64,000 nt of DNA from Ascidia mentula (GCA_947561715.1 OX387203.1:8556001-8620000); one strand, 5' to 3'; positions 1 through 13,079 are shown, counted from the first letter of the stretch. Program-made: numbers and translations. Notes: generated by a model not told the origin, from the letters alone.

Positions 1-3000
1 CCAAGCAGGTTACAGCGAACGCCCAGGTGCGGTTTGTTATAAGGGTCTTGAAAGGTCAATCATGAGACATGGTGGTGAATAGATATTAAAACACTTATTA
101 TAAGCCGATATGGGACAAAGCACGAGGTTAGCAATGACTGAGTCAACTGTAGGAAATCACCAATAACAAGTTGTACCGGTGGTAAACGTCAGTAATAAAC
201 GTATACGTTTAATTCTGCCAGAAAAAAAAATTAATTAAAATGTACAGGTTATATGTGCACTCTCATTTTATTGCTAGCGGCTATACAGAGGATATCATTA
301 TTTCGTTTCTACGTTTTCAGTTGAACTTTCTCCATCAACACGTACACAAATAGGTTAAAGTCACCCGAAAGCTTACTAATGTCCTAAAGGCAGAAATAAT
401 ACTTTGGTAATGACAGACCAAACAGGCTTAGCATAATGTGCGAGATTTGCATGTCATCCGAGCGAGATAATAACACGATACTCTTACAAAGATTTTTAAG
501 TTTTATCATAAAGTCAGCAGTACAAACTGCTGGAGGACATTTATAATTTTAATGATACGGAACTTAAAGCACAAAACCTAGCCCCTTATTTGTACGTGCA
601 AAATTTCTTTCAAATGAAAAAGAACGCGTTTTCGTATGAATCTGATTGTTAGAAATGAGCCCAGCATCATGAAAAGAGCAGAAGAATTGATGCAAACAAG
701 TCCATCATTTTCGCATTTTTTACACCAGGCCGTGCACAAGCAACAGCAAAATTATGCGGAAGTTTTCTTTAAAAGTGCGAGATTGTTAACAGTGCCAACG
801 CAAATTGGAATGTCAATATTCACATGTCGAACGTCGGTCAAGCACTTGGTGTGTATCGGGTTTCAAACACGTTTCAAAACAACGCAGAGGCACGCTGTCT
901 GGGCGAAGTCCTGCCGTCGTCATAACATAAGCAAAAAGCACGTAACAGCCTAGGGTGACATCAAAGACTTCCCGACTTACAAGCAATTTTAATGTGATAC
1001 AATCTATAAGTCGTGGCATAACGGCATCAGAGGCCCTGCCCTATCAGGGCCAATGGCGCTATTACCGGCTCGATGCATCGTGCTGGCGACTCGGTTTACC
1101 GTTGTTGAAAAGACGACCTCACAAATTGGTGTTGGTAGTATATATGGCCTTGAGTTAGACCAGAGCGGCCGAAGAGATCAGAAAGACCATTTTGGCCGAT
1201 CCTGAAATGCAAGCTCGCTTATTGTATGGGCAGCTGGCCGCGGGGCAAACCCTGGCCAATTTGAGCCCATCCGCTCGACGATATTATCGTATTCGCTTAC
1301 AAGCGATAAAGGGCGCTATTGGAGAGATAAGACACCCACGGTCACCCTCTCAGAATCGAATGACATAATATTATAGAGCTATTACACTCGATGGTCTGGT
1401 AATGCGCGACGGAAAACGATGAACATGGTTCAAGTGTTTCGTGAGGCCGATAGCGGAGTCTCGAGTTACTGCTGCTCGGCGAATTCGTAGACAGAACTGC
1501 GGGGAACTTAACAAGGGAGAAATTGAGTGGTAAAGTTTTTGTGATGGTACACTGGGACTTTTCGACGCCATGTTGTTTGCATTCAATATTTGCTGGAACT
1601 GTAATGCCAGTGTGTAAGTTTTTGAAACACTTACTTTCTGTCCATTGTTCAAAATTCGTTTGCTTGAAACTAAGTTGATTATGCCATAAAGTGCCATGAA
1701 TTAGGCTTTATTTTAAGGTCACCACAAAGGTGAATGCACCAACCGACAAAATTATACAAACCTTTGCGAAAAAAATGAATCAAAAATATTTGCCTCTTGT
1801 TCCAACAAAATACATTGATTCGTGAAACTCAACAAAATTCATGAAACCACAGATGAAACTGAGATCTTGGTGTTGCACAAACTCAACGAAAACGTGAAGA
1901 TTTTTAAGCTGCGTAGGAATTTCGGGCGTAAGTGAATGCCGTCGGTAAACAAAAAACACGCAAACTCATTTTCCGCTTCGCTCACCGTGAACATATGGCA
2001 GCAGTTTCAATAGAAATCGGCGCCTGCTCAGGTCGTCAGGGTCAAAATGTGATGACTTTTGTTCTACAGAGATGTATTAGGGCAAAAGGATTGCGAAGAT
2101 CACGAGATCGTATTTTAGACACAATTTTGTTTGTTTAAGTGTCTGTTGGCTGAAAGTTGGCGTTTAGACAAGGCATGGAATTCCAATTATTGGTATTTAC
2201 AAACAACTCAATGTCTAACATTTCGCTTGAAGGAAAGTAGCTAGATCAAAGGAAATAGCTACCGGAGGTCACAAATTTCAAACTTTCCATTGCGATTGCG
2301 CGAGAGGTCGTCTAGAAATTAGTTGAAACGCAACACCGAGCCGCGTTTGCTGTGGTGAAATTGAAAGCACGAGAGCAATGGGGTCCGTTTTGTAGCCAGG
2401 CCATTGTTCAAGCCCATTTGTTTTTACAGTAAATAACATTTATGTCTTGGGAAACCAACATTTTCACCCTTTACGTTAAGAGAGCCACGATAAATTTTTA
2501 ACACCTACGAGAGACCAAAGCACTCAAGGGTGATAATCTGAAGATCTAGACTTACAACCAAGCATTTGGGCCCCACTTTTTTACGCCACGTTATTGCGCA
2601 ATAGCGCAAGTGTTGTTTGGCAAACACTTATTTCAAAGGCACGTACGTGTTTGAACTTTGGCAAGCACATTACTCAAACCTAATACCCTGTTTTTATAGA
2701 CCACCATTTGCAATGAAAGGCAGATGGTTTGAAAACATAAAAGGAGAAGGTTTTTGAGCGTTAGAATTAAACGTGTATACAAATATGCTATTTGTTAGGT
2801 TTCAACCGCATTTATTGAAACATGCATTTGTAAGGTTAAAATCTCTTGTCTTTTGTGTAAGACAAATATGTTCTGCAAAAATGGTCCGTCGGTGTTTGTA
2901 AAAATAATGTAAAGGGGGTCACACATGTCTCAGTACATTAAGTTTCAATCTAGCAAAAATAAAGGTATTTATTTAATAAAAACCTCAGTGATTTGTATGC

Positions 3001-6000
3001 TAGTATAAATCAATTATGTGAAGATGAATCAAGCATTCAAAGGCGGAACTCGCATGTCAAATATAGCATTGGCGCAGCACTTGGTTCGTTAACGACAACA
3101 CGACAGAATCCATCAATGCAAGCCACCGCGTCAAATCCCTTATTTACAAACATTTGCTAGCAAGGATGTGCACGGACTACCTTCTGTAGACAATTGCAGC
3201 GATAATTATACCCTGTACGCGTCTGCTGGCACTGCAATTACGCCCAGACGGTCGTTGGTAAGTGTATCAATCATTATTAGCCGCACATTTTGTGGTATAG
3301 GGTCGACATATGGTACAACGTCGGTGATGGGTCCGAAGCATTTTTACAGTTTTATGTTCGCTGTGGGGACAACAACGTTGTAAGCGTTTACTGCATGTAC
3401 GTGATGGTTGCAATGGTCGTTTTAAATTACTGCAAGCGAGTGACCTAACAAGATCGTAATTATGGCAATAAGTGACCATAGATGTAAATATTAACCGTCA
3501 ACCTTTAATTATGTGTAGCGAAAAAAAACGTTTGAATTGAAAACATCAAAAACAAAAGCAAATGTTTTGTTAATCATAAGTTTCATTGCAATTGCAGCCA
3601 TACTGGACCAAACCACTTTTTCCTGACAAGTTGGATGAAGATACCGAGCCTTCTGCTCTACCGACTGAGCTACATGAGCTCAGCAGTTGGGTATATTGTG
3701 GTCCAGGCACACTGGTGCATGTAACGCGACCTTCATGTTTATTCATGTATGATCCCCATCATCGCCATCGCAATCATACAACGTAAAAACAGTGCAACTG
3801 CATGTATGCTATTGTGTTTTGTTGTTTACAAACGCAATACAAACAAACCCAGTAAACTGAGCACAAGTCCCCTAAGTTACATTTCCCTCTGTTACGCAAA
3901 GCAAATATAACAACAATAATAAATAAATATTTGTTTACGTAATAAGTGAATAAACGGGTAAATACAACCTGTACAACATCGGGATTCTCACCAAGTTCCA
4001 TTTGAACCACAATTCTGTTATTTTGATCGTCGTCCAATACAACAATATAAAGACGTTTTCGACAGATGCATAGCGCCAACTAGTGCGCAACTGCAATGCA
4101 AACGAATATTTTTTGTGTGAAGAAGTGACATTATTAAATTGATTTAATGTTTAATGGATAGTCAAGCACTTTATCAAAACATTTTTCTTTAACACGTCAA
4201 ATGGCCCTGGGTTAAAGCTTTGATTGAAACCAAGGTGTATAAGACGGGTAAGGATATATCTATCAGCAGAGTTGGATACTCAATCTTAGATGAATTGCAT
4301 CAGTCCAACCAAATAAACTCAATCCTTCAAAAAACAGCAATTAAGGCAAAAGTTCGTTTTACAATACTGTTTAGTATGTATATGTTTAATTCCTGTAACA
4401 ATTAGACAGCCCACTTGCTAAAGAACAAAACTATGCTTTAATTTGGTTGCAAATATCGCTGCTATTACGATAGCTGTTGTAACAAGAACGAACAATTGTT
4501 GGTTGGGTGATTTTTATATTGTGCTCAGTTCCATTATTTCTTGTCACTTAAATCGGAAGAAAATGACATTCCGGAGTTTCTCAAACACAATTTAGAATTC
4601 ACCGCCAACATATATGGGTATAATAAATCAGAAATTGAATAACTCCTGCCAATACTTAAAAACGTAAACATGTTATGCATGAGTAATTAGATACTGAAAT
4701 CCATCATTACACTTACTGTAACAGTTGTTACTCAGTGAAATCAGCACAGCATGGAGACGACATTTTTGTAACCTCGTTGATACAACGCGCCCCACAGACT
4801 GTTCCTCACTACTGTATAGGTTTTGACACAACGTCGATTCTCTGTGGTTACGAACACACACTTGATATACAATTGTCAATACACCACTACTGTTGTCACC
4901 AACAGTGCATCGACATTTTGTGGTCTAGACGACAGAAACCAAGTTCCCTTTTAAATAAAATAACCACACCTTATTAATCAAATAACCCAGCTGTCCACAC
5001 AAATATGTCAATCGGTAAATTTAAGTTGACCTTTCCAAATACAGCACATTACAACAGCATAACTTAACAAAACAATAAAGCGTAGCCATCTTACATTTCC
5101 AAATCACATACATTGTGACGTCATAACCGCCAGGCGTCGCAAAGCAAGTGGCGGGAACGCACATAAAGAACATAAGCTTGCTGCAACAATAAAATGTGAA
5201 ACCCAGCCCAAATATTTATTTTATTATTTTAATCCCAACTTTAATAGCCTGTCCTACACTTTCGCAGGACAGTTCATCAGCCCATCGGTGCTTCTTGACC
5301 TTTTTTGGTTACGTTTTTACAGTAATGTTTGCTTTGCTTTTTACATTGTGCCACATTACTTTCTTAGAGGTAATGTCAAAAATTGTAATAAGGGATAAAT
5401 CTTAGAATAATGACTGCATGACTACCAGTCCGACGATTACCAATATTAGTTTGACACAAAATACATACGAACGATTAAATTTTACATATACCCCTGCCAA
5501 AATATTAATCAAACTGGGGTCAACCATTTACCCGGATAAGAAACACTGCATGATGTTTTGAAAAATGTGTCTTGGAATGGTGTTTTCAGTCCCTATGCTT
5601 AGGGTAAGACACAAAACTTTATTCCCAATTTTGTCATACACTGTTTTCAGACAGGTACCCATGGGACGTCATAATGTACCAAGAAACATACATTATGATG
5701 CTCTATACCCACTAGGGGTGTCAAACTGGCGGCCCACGAACCAAAACAATCACGCTATGCCCTGTTTGTGGCCACCGTTATGTTAGTTTTGCTCTACCAA
5801 GTTACGTTCATTATGAAGTCACAAATTACGTGTAAAGAAAAATATCGAAAGCGTCATTATTTGCAAAAGCGTCTGCCAGGCTTAAAATCTAGGTTGTTAA
5901 ATAATGCCTGCAGCACTAAGTAAGTTTAAAACCCCTACCTTACGCAATGATACTTAAGGCTTTGGTAACTGGTTTAACTGATGCTGCACACAGACGAACA

Positions 6001-6660
6001 AAGACAAACCACAAGCAAATGTGCTTATATTGCAGTTGTTTTGATGCAGGAATGTTAAGCACATTGGCGAGAAACGGATGCAACAGGACGAAACAAATTT
6101 ACTGCGGTAAGTAGGCGAACAACTATATACAGGCCACGGTCGCGTGGGTGTTACAGTTCACTTATTCACATTGGCCAATAGCATATATCATTTGTACAAG
6201 GGGCTGAGTTAGTTTGCTAAATAGCTCTTGTCGACCAGAGTTGGAGTGACGGTAAAGTACCAGTAGGTGGTTACCCCAACGTCATCCACCAATACATAGC
6301 TGTACAGAGCTGGAGGATTTGGTGCTATATAACACTTGTTGCCTGTAATAACGGCCGGTTCAAAAATGCGCTTAAAATAAGGCATTTGCAAAAGGTTCCC
6401 GTGCCTTTGGCCAGTTTTAAGTAAATTGCTACATATGTCATGGTCCAGTTAGTTCTGCGCGTAGTCATTTCCTTGACGTAAATAAAATGCAAGACCAAAC
6501 CGTTTGCGTAAAAGCAGATGTCCCAATGCACAGGTGTAAGCAAGACGGTATACATGTATATATATGAAGGTCGTCAAAACGCGAGCGCGGAATGATTGCG
6601 GCGCAATAACGACGATTTTTCGAGTGATGCCAAACGTGCAGACGTAACAGCAAACCAACT
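1..6660. other. Gene-poor left flank
   Basis: I find no exon chain here with splice sites and recognisable protein similarity. The open frames are short, many lack ATG, and none resembles a family I know. Two local items stand out. One is the GC-richer open frame at 1159-1368, listed separately. The other is a fragment near 5714-5745 that reads like the left end of a hAT-type element (a GGGGTGTCAAACT start followed by a GGCGGCCCACGAACC block), but I could not find a matching right end. The stretch just below 6660 should hold the 3' UTR of the LASP gene. No clear AATAAA was found on the minus strand there. Confidence 0.55.
1159..1368 (+). other. Unassigned open frame, possible exon or decayed mobile element ORF
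   Basis: A frame of about 68 codons without an ATG stays open from a stop at 1156 to a TAA near 1366. It is richer in GC than its surroundings and has protein-like composition (LADPEMQARLLYGQL, then ANLSPSARRYYRIRLQAIK). The last part is a basic, amphipathic stretch that could be a small helical DNA- or protein-binding end such as a BESS-like motif, but this is only a guess. No neighbouring exon with matching splice phase was found. It may be a remnant of a transposon gene or simply chance. Confidence 0.2.
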
Positions 6661-9600
6661 CTACGCTTTTTCCACGTAGTTGCTAGGCAACATGCCATAC
6701 TGGCCGGTGCGCATATTCCGCCCTTCCATCCATCCTTCGTCAATAATACTCGCATCGCCGATTTGGTCGCCTTCTTTAAACGATATTTCGTCGTCGTCAG
6801 CTGCGACGTAGTCGAACATTGCTTTGTAGAACTGCAAAATTCCAAAGTGTTGGCTATTTCACAGAAATCATTTTTGTTAAATCTTTGTTGTCAGCAAAAT
6901 ATGCTGCTCAGTTTGTACAAAACCCAATAGGAATTGGATATTTAAAACAGCCGATAGCGCTATTGGATCCAAAACAGTTATTTTGGCCATAGTGCGCTCC
7001 ACGTGGTTCGTCTGTGTTGATTGGTACATAGTTTGTTACCCAACATATCGACGCTTGACCGAAAGGTACCACAAAGTGGAAATCTGTGTGCCTGCTAGTC
7101 TACCAGCTAGCACAGTGCCACATCAACAGCTGCACTGATGAGACCTTACAGGTCGAAACAATGCGTGTATACACCCTGTCTGCAGCTCTCATTGATTATT
7201 ATGGCTCTTTTGCGCATATAAAACAAATATATTAAACTTGCATTGATAAGCCGCAAAAGAAAAAAAAATGGCCAGTTAATAATCATAGACGCTACATCCG
7301 CAAGTTGTGGCGAAAGAATAAATTATCAAAAATAGCTGAAAAATTGTTATCAAGGGTCTTGTATAATGATAGTCGGAGCAATTACAAGTCGAAGAAATGC
7401 GTTTTGCGCATTTACACAAGATAATAAAACACTAGCAACATGATCAGTCTGTCTGTTGTTTGGAATGTATATTTTGCCCTGTGGGCATCATCAGTTCTTC
7501 CCAACAACAGCCAGACTGGTGTTTTGTGTGCATATTACCATTATGGAATGTATACAGTAACCGCTAGGCCAGTATCTGCAGTCTATAGTTTAGATCTAAT
7601 TTTTTCAATATTTGAACTTTTGAAGTTACACAAGATAATATATTATTCGTTTTTGCAGAATTTTACCGGTCCCGAAGAGGTTGGTGGTTGTTGTTGCTGC
7701 TGCTGCTGCGGTGGAGGCATGGGTGCAGCGGCAACAGGCTGAGGCGGTGGTGGACTGTATTGCTGCTGTTGTGGCGGCGGCGGCTGTCTTGGCTGTGAAA
7801 CAAAGACAAATATGTACAAAATACGTTTAATATAAGAACAAAGGAACTGAAGATGCCCACAGGGCAAAATATATATACCAAACAGCAGCCAGGCTGATAC
7901 TCTTGTTAAAAGCTAGTGCTTTGTGTGTATTAAGAAAGGTATACAGATATCGCTAGGTCAGCATCTGCACTCTGCAGCCTATAGTTTAGACCTCAATTTT
8001 TCAATATTTGAAGTCAGTTAAGAAACAAGTGAAGATTTGTTTTCACTGCTTAAACTTACTGACATCAAAGAAAACAGCAAAAATGTGCAAACCAGCACTA
8101 TCACGCCTGTTTACCTGTTGCTGGTATTGCGGTGGTCGCTGTTGTTGTTGATGTTGTTGCTGTTGTTGTTGATGTTGATGTTGTTGTTGACGATTCACGA
8201 TGTTTTCGGGTGGAGGGCGGCCTTCGTGCCCAACATCATGAGGAGCCGTCTATGTGAAAACAACACAATGATTTCTCCAATTTCTTATTTTGCTTAACAG
8301 TTATATAACAAGCGAAAAATGTTGACAATAGTATTGGTCAGTCTGTTTATTCTCAGAATTATGAGCAAATCCGTAAAAAGTGAGTGGTACCGACGAATTT
8401 GCCCTGTCTTGTCAGGCATCAAAAAAAACTTACAGAGAGTGATGGACGATGAGCGTCAGTGGGATATTTTATTTAAAATTCAAAAGTACAGGAACTGACG
8501 ATGCCTTCAAGGCGAAATTAACATTTCTGTATAATATTAAATAAAAGATCGCACTGACGCTGATCGTCAACCACTCTTTGTGCATTATAGGTCCATAATA
8601 TTGCAGGGTGCTCTGCACTGGAAAAACTAAGACATCAAGACAAGCTAACTCGTCAAAGAATAAGTGACTGTATTAACGTGTGTCATACTACCACTTTCCA
8701 CTCCAATAATTTGCCTCAGGTATAAATATTAAACAATACATGGACTCATTCAAAGAAAATTACCTGATATCCAATATTTGAAGCAAGTTTATACGCTTGG
8801 GATGCTGTAAAACATAGTCCAAAAGTTATAAAAGGGATTTTTTTAAATATTCACACATTGCTATATGTAAACACACTCACCTTGTCGAGTTGATACGCTG
8901 TCAGACACTTGTGTGAATTCCTACAAAAACGGTTATTATATTTATATATCTACTTGAATAGGAAATAAATTAAATGCAGGAAAACTGAATAAGATTCGTA
9001 TCATGTCGGAGTATTCTTTTACTCTCACCCTCAATGCCTTTTCCTTGTCCTGCAAAAAAAACAAATTTTTTAATCGGTCGTCGGCGTTTAAGGTCAATCA
9101 CAAAGAGGTTATTGCTATATATGTACCTTTCGGTATTCCAAATTCGATTGGTTCTTTTGCTGTTTGGCCTGCAAATCAAATAGAGTTGTCATTACGTTAC
9201 GGGTCAATTGTTATGCCGCTAGATGATGCTAGTGAGCGCCGAAATCCGAGGCCATGATGTGGTCCTATTTTAAACACTTTTGGTATGTGTGCGATTTGAC
9301 GAAAAAACCTGTTTCGTAACTGACAAATTTTTCTTGCCTTCTTGCCCGTTTAAAACGCTTGCATTGGTTGCAAAAGTGTAACGGTCAAATTTTCAAATGT
9401 TATAGAATGAAGTTACACTATACGAAACGCAGTTTGCAGTACTTACCAGCCTCGTCGCTTCCGGCGTATCAGCTACCGCCGTAAACTTGGTAACTAAAAA
9501 ACATCAATTTCATCAAAACTATTACCCAATGTAAATAAGCATTTTCCGACGAACCTCAATAGGGAGGTGTATATCATTGCATTTTAAGCGAATTTTCAGT

Positions 9601-12600
9601 CAACAGCAGAATATTTAACAATGCAGTAAAGAAACCATAGCAGTGAGCAGCCATTACCTAAAGAGCCATGACTGGGCATTTGTAAAGCGATAAATAAACC
9701 ATACAATCTTCAACACATTACAAAACAGGTCACGGTTCACTGCCAATGGAATTTACTACGGCAAAGGTGGCATTCCCTGTCAGGGCGACTGACTACGTAA
9801 CTGAGGCGATACGGATTGAAGGAATGCGATGTCTTACCTGGGTAATGCACAACGCAGTACGGTAGCTTGTTATACTGAAACAAGAAGAAAGCATGTTAAC
9901 GTACATTTACCTTGCAAAGTCACATATACAATGATACTTTTGTCTAGAAATATACAGTAAAGCAAATCGAAAACGGAAATCACAAAAAGCTTGGGTGCCA
10001 TGTCAAGGGCAGATCCAACGTTTTTCACATTTCTGCGAATAAATTTCATGCCCATTTACGACATTGTGTCGCCCGTAGCTGTTCAAACTTCAAAACCGCC
10101 AACGATATACTTATATAGCGCTCATAAGAGCCCTTTAGGAAAGGGGTTGATCGTCAAGTGAGGGACATGTTTGGAACGCCTACGACACAAATCTCGCATT
10201 TATAAAACGTGGATATCACATCTCACCCCTTTGTAGTTTTTCATATTCAGCTGTAGGTCGCAACTCCAGCACCGAAAGCAAGCTTTGTGCCATGTTTTGT
10301 CCAAGCAGGATAACTTTTCAACTGCAACATAAACATTTGGTAAGAATTGAGCAATACGCATAACTCCGTATTGACAAAAATTTGCCAACAAACTTTTAGG
10401 CGTAAATCTGTGTTAACCAAGTTTACTGGTCCATGGAACCCTGTAAGGATATTTAAGTTGATTAAGGAACGCACAAAAGGCCAAGGAATCAACGTCAAAC
10501 ACTTTTCGGATATCTTCGCCATGTTTTGAGTAAAACCAGATAGCCCATGTAACCCTTTCTAATTTGTCATGGAACCCTAACACGGGAAACGCCAATCTAA
10601 ACGTTTATCGCGTATTAACATATTAAAAAAGATTATTTTATGTTTCAAAGATTCTAAACGTTATATAGTGAGACGGTAAGTTTAAAACCGTAACACAATT
10701 ACATTGAGTAAGGATCCGTTTTATGCAATTCCTTGGCCAGGGAAACCCATAACAACAAAGTAACAAGTACTTCGGTTGTAGTAGATTTTGCACTTCAATA
10801 GTCCCCCGACACGAAGCAATCAAGTAGGACCAAACACTTCAAACTCAAAACCTCGTTTAAACGGACTTAATGGTTGGAGAGAAACAATGCCACCAACCCT
10901 CACGTATCGAATATCCGGCAAGATTAAAGAGATTAGTGGTTGGAAGTGGGCCGAGAGGACAAACAAGGCCGTCGCCGGTCAAGCAAATACAGTGCAGCAA
11001 ACAAAGACCAGACTCTCTACTACCAGATTGCGTGATAGACCTACTTCACAGCATTACACGAAAAATGCACATTAAAGGCCAATAACAGGGTTAGAAAAGT
11101 CACACCAACAAGCTCCCGTACGTGATGGAAAGAATGTAGAGCTTTCGTATACGAGTAAGTGTATATGACTCGTTTTGGTTGCATTGCAGATTCGTGGAAA
11201 AAAGTGCGCCTGTGACTCCCTGTCGTTCGCTCGGTGCATTTGTTGGATCGCGTAACACAGCGGTTGTGTTCCTGGTAAAGCATAGTTTCCCAAACTTAAT
11301 TCTCCAAATTTACCCCCTGGCAGCCTTGGAAGCTAAATTTATCCAAACGTTTCGATAATTTTGCCAAACAGTTGTAAAAGCAAATAGACATTTTAAACAC
11401 ACACCCGAACGAAATTGTATCAAACTTAAAAACACTGCAGCAACGCCAAGAAATAATGTAAAACCCCGTTTGGAAACCACTGTAGTAAAGAGTTTTATGT
11501 CACTAGACCTGTTTTGGGCTCACATAGTTTAGAAGGATTCCTTTGTGCTTTATTAAGAATTGCAAACGTTTCTTAAATTCAAAGCGGACGTATGTGTTCT
11601 GGATCTATTTAGCTTAGTGTTATTGGATACCCTGTATCTTTCCCAAGGGGAAAATTGCGGCCTTAAAGACAAGTACAGTTGCCAAACAGTAAGTGACTGT
11701 ATTAAAGCCAGTCATGCCGCCAATTTTCCTTTAACTAAAAATACACAATTGTCTTTTGATATGCGCTGTAACAAATTTCCGCCTCGTTACAACAATGGCC
11801 ATGCGAATATATGAAAAATAGTCATTGATGACTGGTTTCAACTTCCTACTATTAAAAATGTAAATGCTTTTCTATACAAGTTGCGTTTTACTGCAAAGCG
11901 AAACTTATCGCACATTGTGTTTCGTGTTTGCGAAAGTTCGTCGCATTATGATGAAACCAACAACTGCAGTTTACAAAGCAACTGATTGACTTTCGTTACT
12001 GGGTGTTGAATTTACGGCACCGGTGCAGTTTGACTTTATTGCATGACAAACAAACCGTGTTAAACATCCTGTGCGAATTGGAGGCAATATTCTATGACGC
12101 AACTTACACAGCTGCGTGAAAGTCTCGGGTCCTTCTTAAAGCTCTGTGTAATAATGGCTATGTTTAAGATTCGGTAAACGGTTTACAATTTGAAAACTAA
12201 ATATTGCGTTTCAGAACATCTTTGAACCCTACTGTTCTTCTATTTTAAGATATTACACACACCGAAGGGGTATTATAGCTTTCCGTAACGAAAAACCCAA
12301 ACTAATAGTTTTTTTTTTGTTTAAATTTGGAGGTAAATTTATAGAAAGATGAAACTATACACAATGTTGCCATTAGTTGCTTTTACCACACGATAATTTT
12401 TTCCATGCGGCTATACAGGAAAACAACTTGCCGAATGCAAACAGAGCAACATGAAATCCATATTGACGGTTTGTCAACACGCAATCAGAAAGTTTGAAAG
12501 AATTTAAACGAGCGTGATGTCCAATGACTAACTGAATGCATATACGACAAACCACATTTTCCTACATATTCTACAGAACGTGTTATGCGTTCAAACAAAC

Positions 12601-12841
12601 GTACAACAAGTAAAGTTGAAAACCATAAACTCCCCACGACAAAATATTGGCTTTAGAGACTGAAAAACGAATACCAGCACATGTATATCGGGACGTGGAA
12701 ACGCAAACACACAAAAATTTTTTTTAGTATACCCCTTCGAATTCTTTTGCGTACGCTTTGCTTTAGTGTAGTTATATGAGATTGAAAACGTTACTTACCG
12801 GGGTACACAGTCTTCTTACACTTAGCACAGGGCGGGTTCAT
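6661..12841 (-). CDS. LASP1: LASP-type LIM, nebulin-repeat and SH3 domain protein
   Basis: Actin-binding adaptor of focal adhesions and the cortical cytoskeleton. Eleven coding exons (minus strand): 12841-12799, 10321-10227, 9874-9838, 9493-9447, 9168-9127, 9049-9029, 8920-8881, 8804-8764, 8249-8115, 7792-7667, 6831-6661. All phases join, giving 265 residues against 261 in human LASP1. The start is MNPPCAKC. The LIM domain has zinc ligands C5, C8, H26, C29, C32, C35, C53 and H56, and the diagnostic NMKNYKG. Two nebulin-like repeats follow (about 59-122, with [13 protein letters not shown]), then a Gln/His/Pro-rich linker (123-209), then a C-terminal SH3 (210-265, with ALYDY-like MFDY, EGWMEGR and PSNYVEKA). 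One exon is only 21 bp. The large intron 1 and the introns around exons 9-11 hold several foldback repeats and one hammerhead ribozyme. Confidence 0.95.
6925..7215 (+). mobile_element. Hammerhead-bearing repeat, copy A (LASP intron)
   Basis: About 290 bp match the reverse complement of 36456-36716 over most of their length. A shared landmark is TTGACCGAAAGGTACCACAA. The right end, CAGCTCTCATTGATTATTATGGCTC, recurs at the hammerhead ends of the 21.6 and 28.1 kb copies and, inverted, at the far end of the 36.5 kb copy, so the family appears to have terminal inverted repeats. No transposase is encoded, so it is a non-autonomous element. The left boundary is approximate. Confidence 0.7.
7129..7186 (+). 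ncRNA. Type I hammerhead ribozyme, intact
   Basis: All parts of the hammerhead are present in order. Stem I 5' strand GCTGCA is at 7129-7134, core CTGATGA at 7135-7141, stem II GACC (7142-7145) pairs with GGTC (7151-7154) around loop TTACA, and core GAA is at 7155-7157. Stem III runs from 7158 to 7179, with ACA pairing TGT and an inner GTGT/ACAC. Cleavage base C is at 7180, and stem I 3' strand TGCAGC at 7181-7186. The core, the G-C pair closing stem II and the GUC triplet all match active hammerheads. Predicted cleavage is after 7180. It lies in the last LASP intron, antisense to the gene. Activity is inferred from structure only. Confidence 0.88.
7462..8015. repeat. Direct repeats with inverted hairpin cores flanking LASP exon 10
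   Basis: A segment at about 7500-7620 recurs directly at about 7880-8015 (shared GTCTATAGTTTAGATCTAA / CCTATAGTTTAGACCTCAA and TTTTTCAATATTTGAA). Each is preceded by the same short hairpin, but in opposite orientation: TTTTGCCCTGTGGGCATCAT at 7469-7488 and ATGCCCACAGGGCAAAA at 7853-7869. The Gln/Pro-rich LASP exon 10 (7667-7792) lies between them. Confidence 0.55.
8432..8584 (+). mobile_element. Foldback element with hammerhead-like tip (LASP intron)
   Basis: Two arms of about 45 bp are inverted copies of each other (GAGCGTCAGTGNGAT... and its complement). At the tip, 8488-8530, ACAGGAA pairs with TTTCTGT and encloses CTGACGA, a GCC/GGC hairpin and GAAA. That is the hammerhead strand order, with the long arms as stem I. 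Stem III and the cleavage triplet are not canonical (CA before stem I instead of UH), so catalysis is doubtful. Confidence 0.6.
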
Positions 12842-13075
12842 CTTTCAATCGCGGCAGCCTGTATACAGCAACAGTACAAACACTAATATTACCACACAGA
12901 CCTGTTGAAACAAGAGCAAACATTCTTGAGCCTGCGCCAAGACATGACCGTGACCATACAAACACCCACAAACCCATATATATATTTACGAACAACCACC
13001 AAACTTCTCATGTATGACTAGACTGTATTGAAGTAGCAAATCACATTGGAATGGGAAGACTGGCGGTAAGCGATA
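12620..13075. repeat. Duplicated block A1 (contains real LASP exon 1)
   Basis: About 450 bp around LASP exon 1 recur at about 16905-17345 with scattered substitutions and small indels. Shared landmarks are TCCCCACGACAAAATAT at the left, the exon itself, ATCTTTCAATCGCG just upstream of the ATG, CACAGACCTGTTGAA, and AAATCACAT...GAATGG at the right end. Both copies are in the same orientation. Confidence 0.8.
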
Positions 13076-13079
13076 TATA

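Noticed and set aside
7440-7742. Plus-strand ORF ending in runs of Cys and Gly
   Set aside because: It is the antisense of the Gln/Pro-rich LASP exon 10, which has splice sites, correct phase and family context on the minus strand.
8488-8530. Fully active hammerhead at the 8.5 kb foldback tip
   Set aside because: The bases before stem I are CA and not a U-H pair, and stem III is at most two pairs, so cleavage is not expected even though the other core strands fit.
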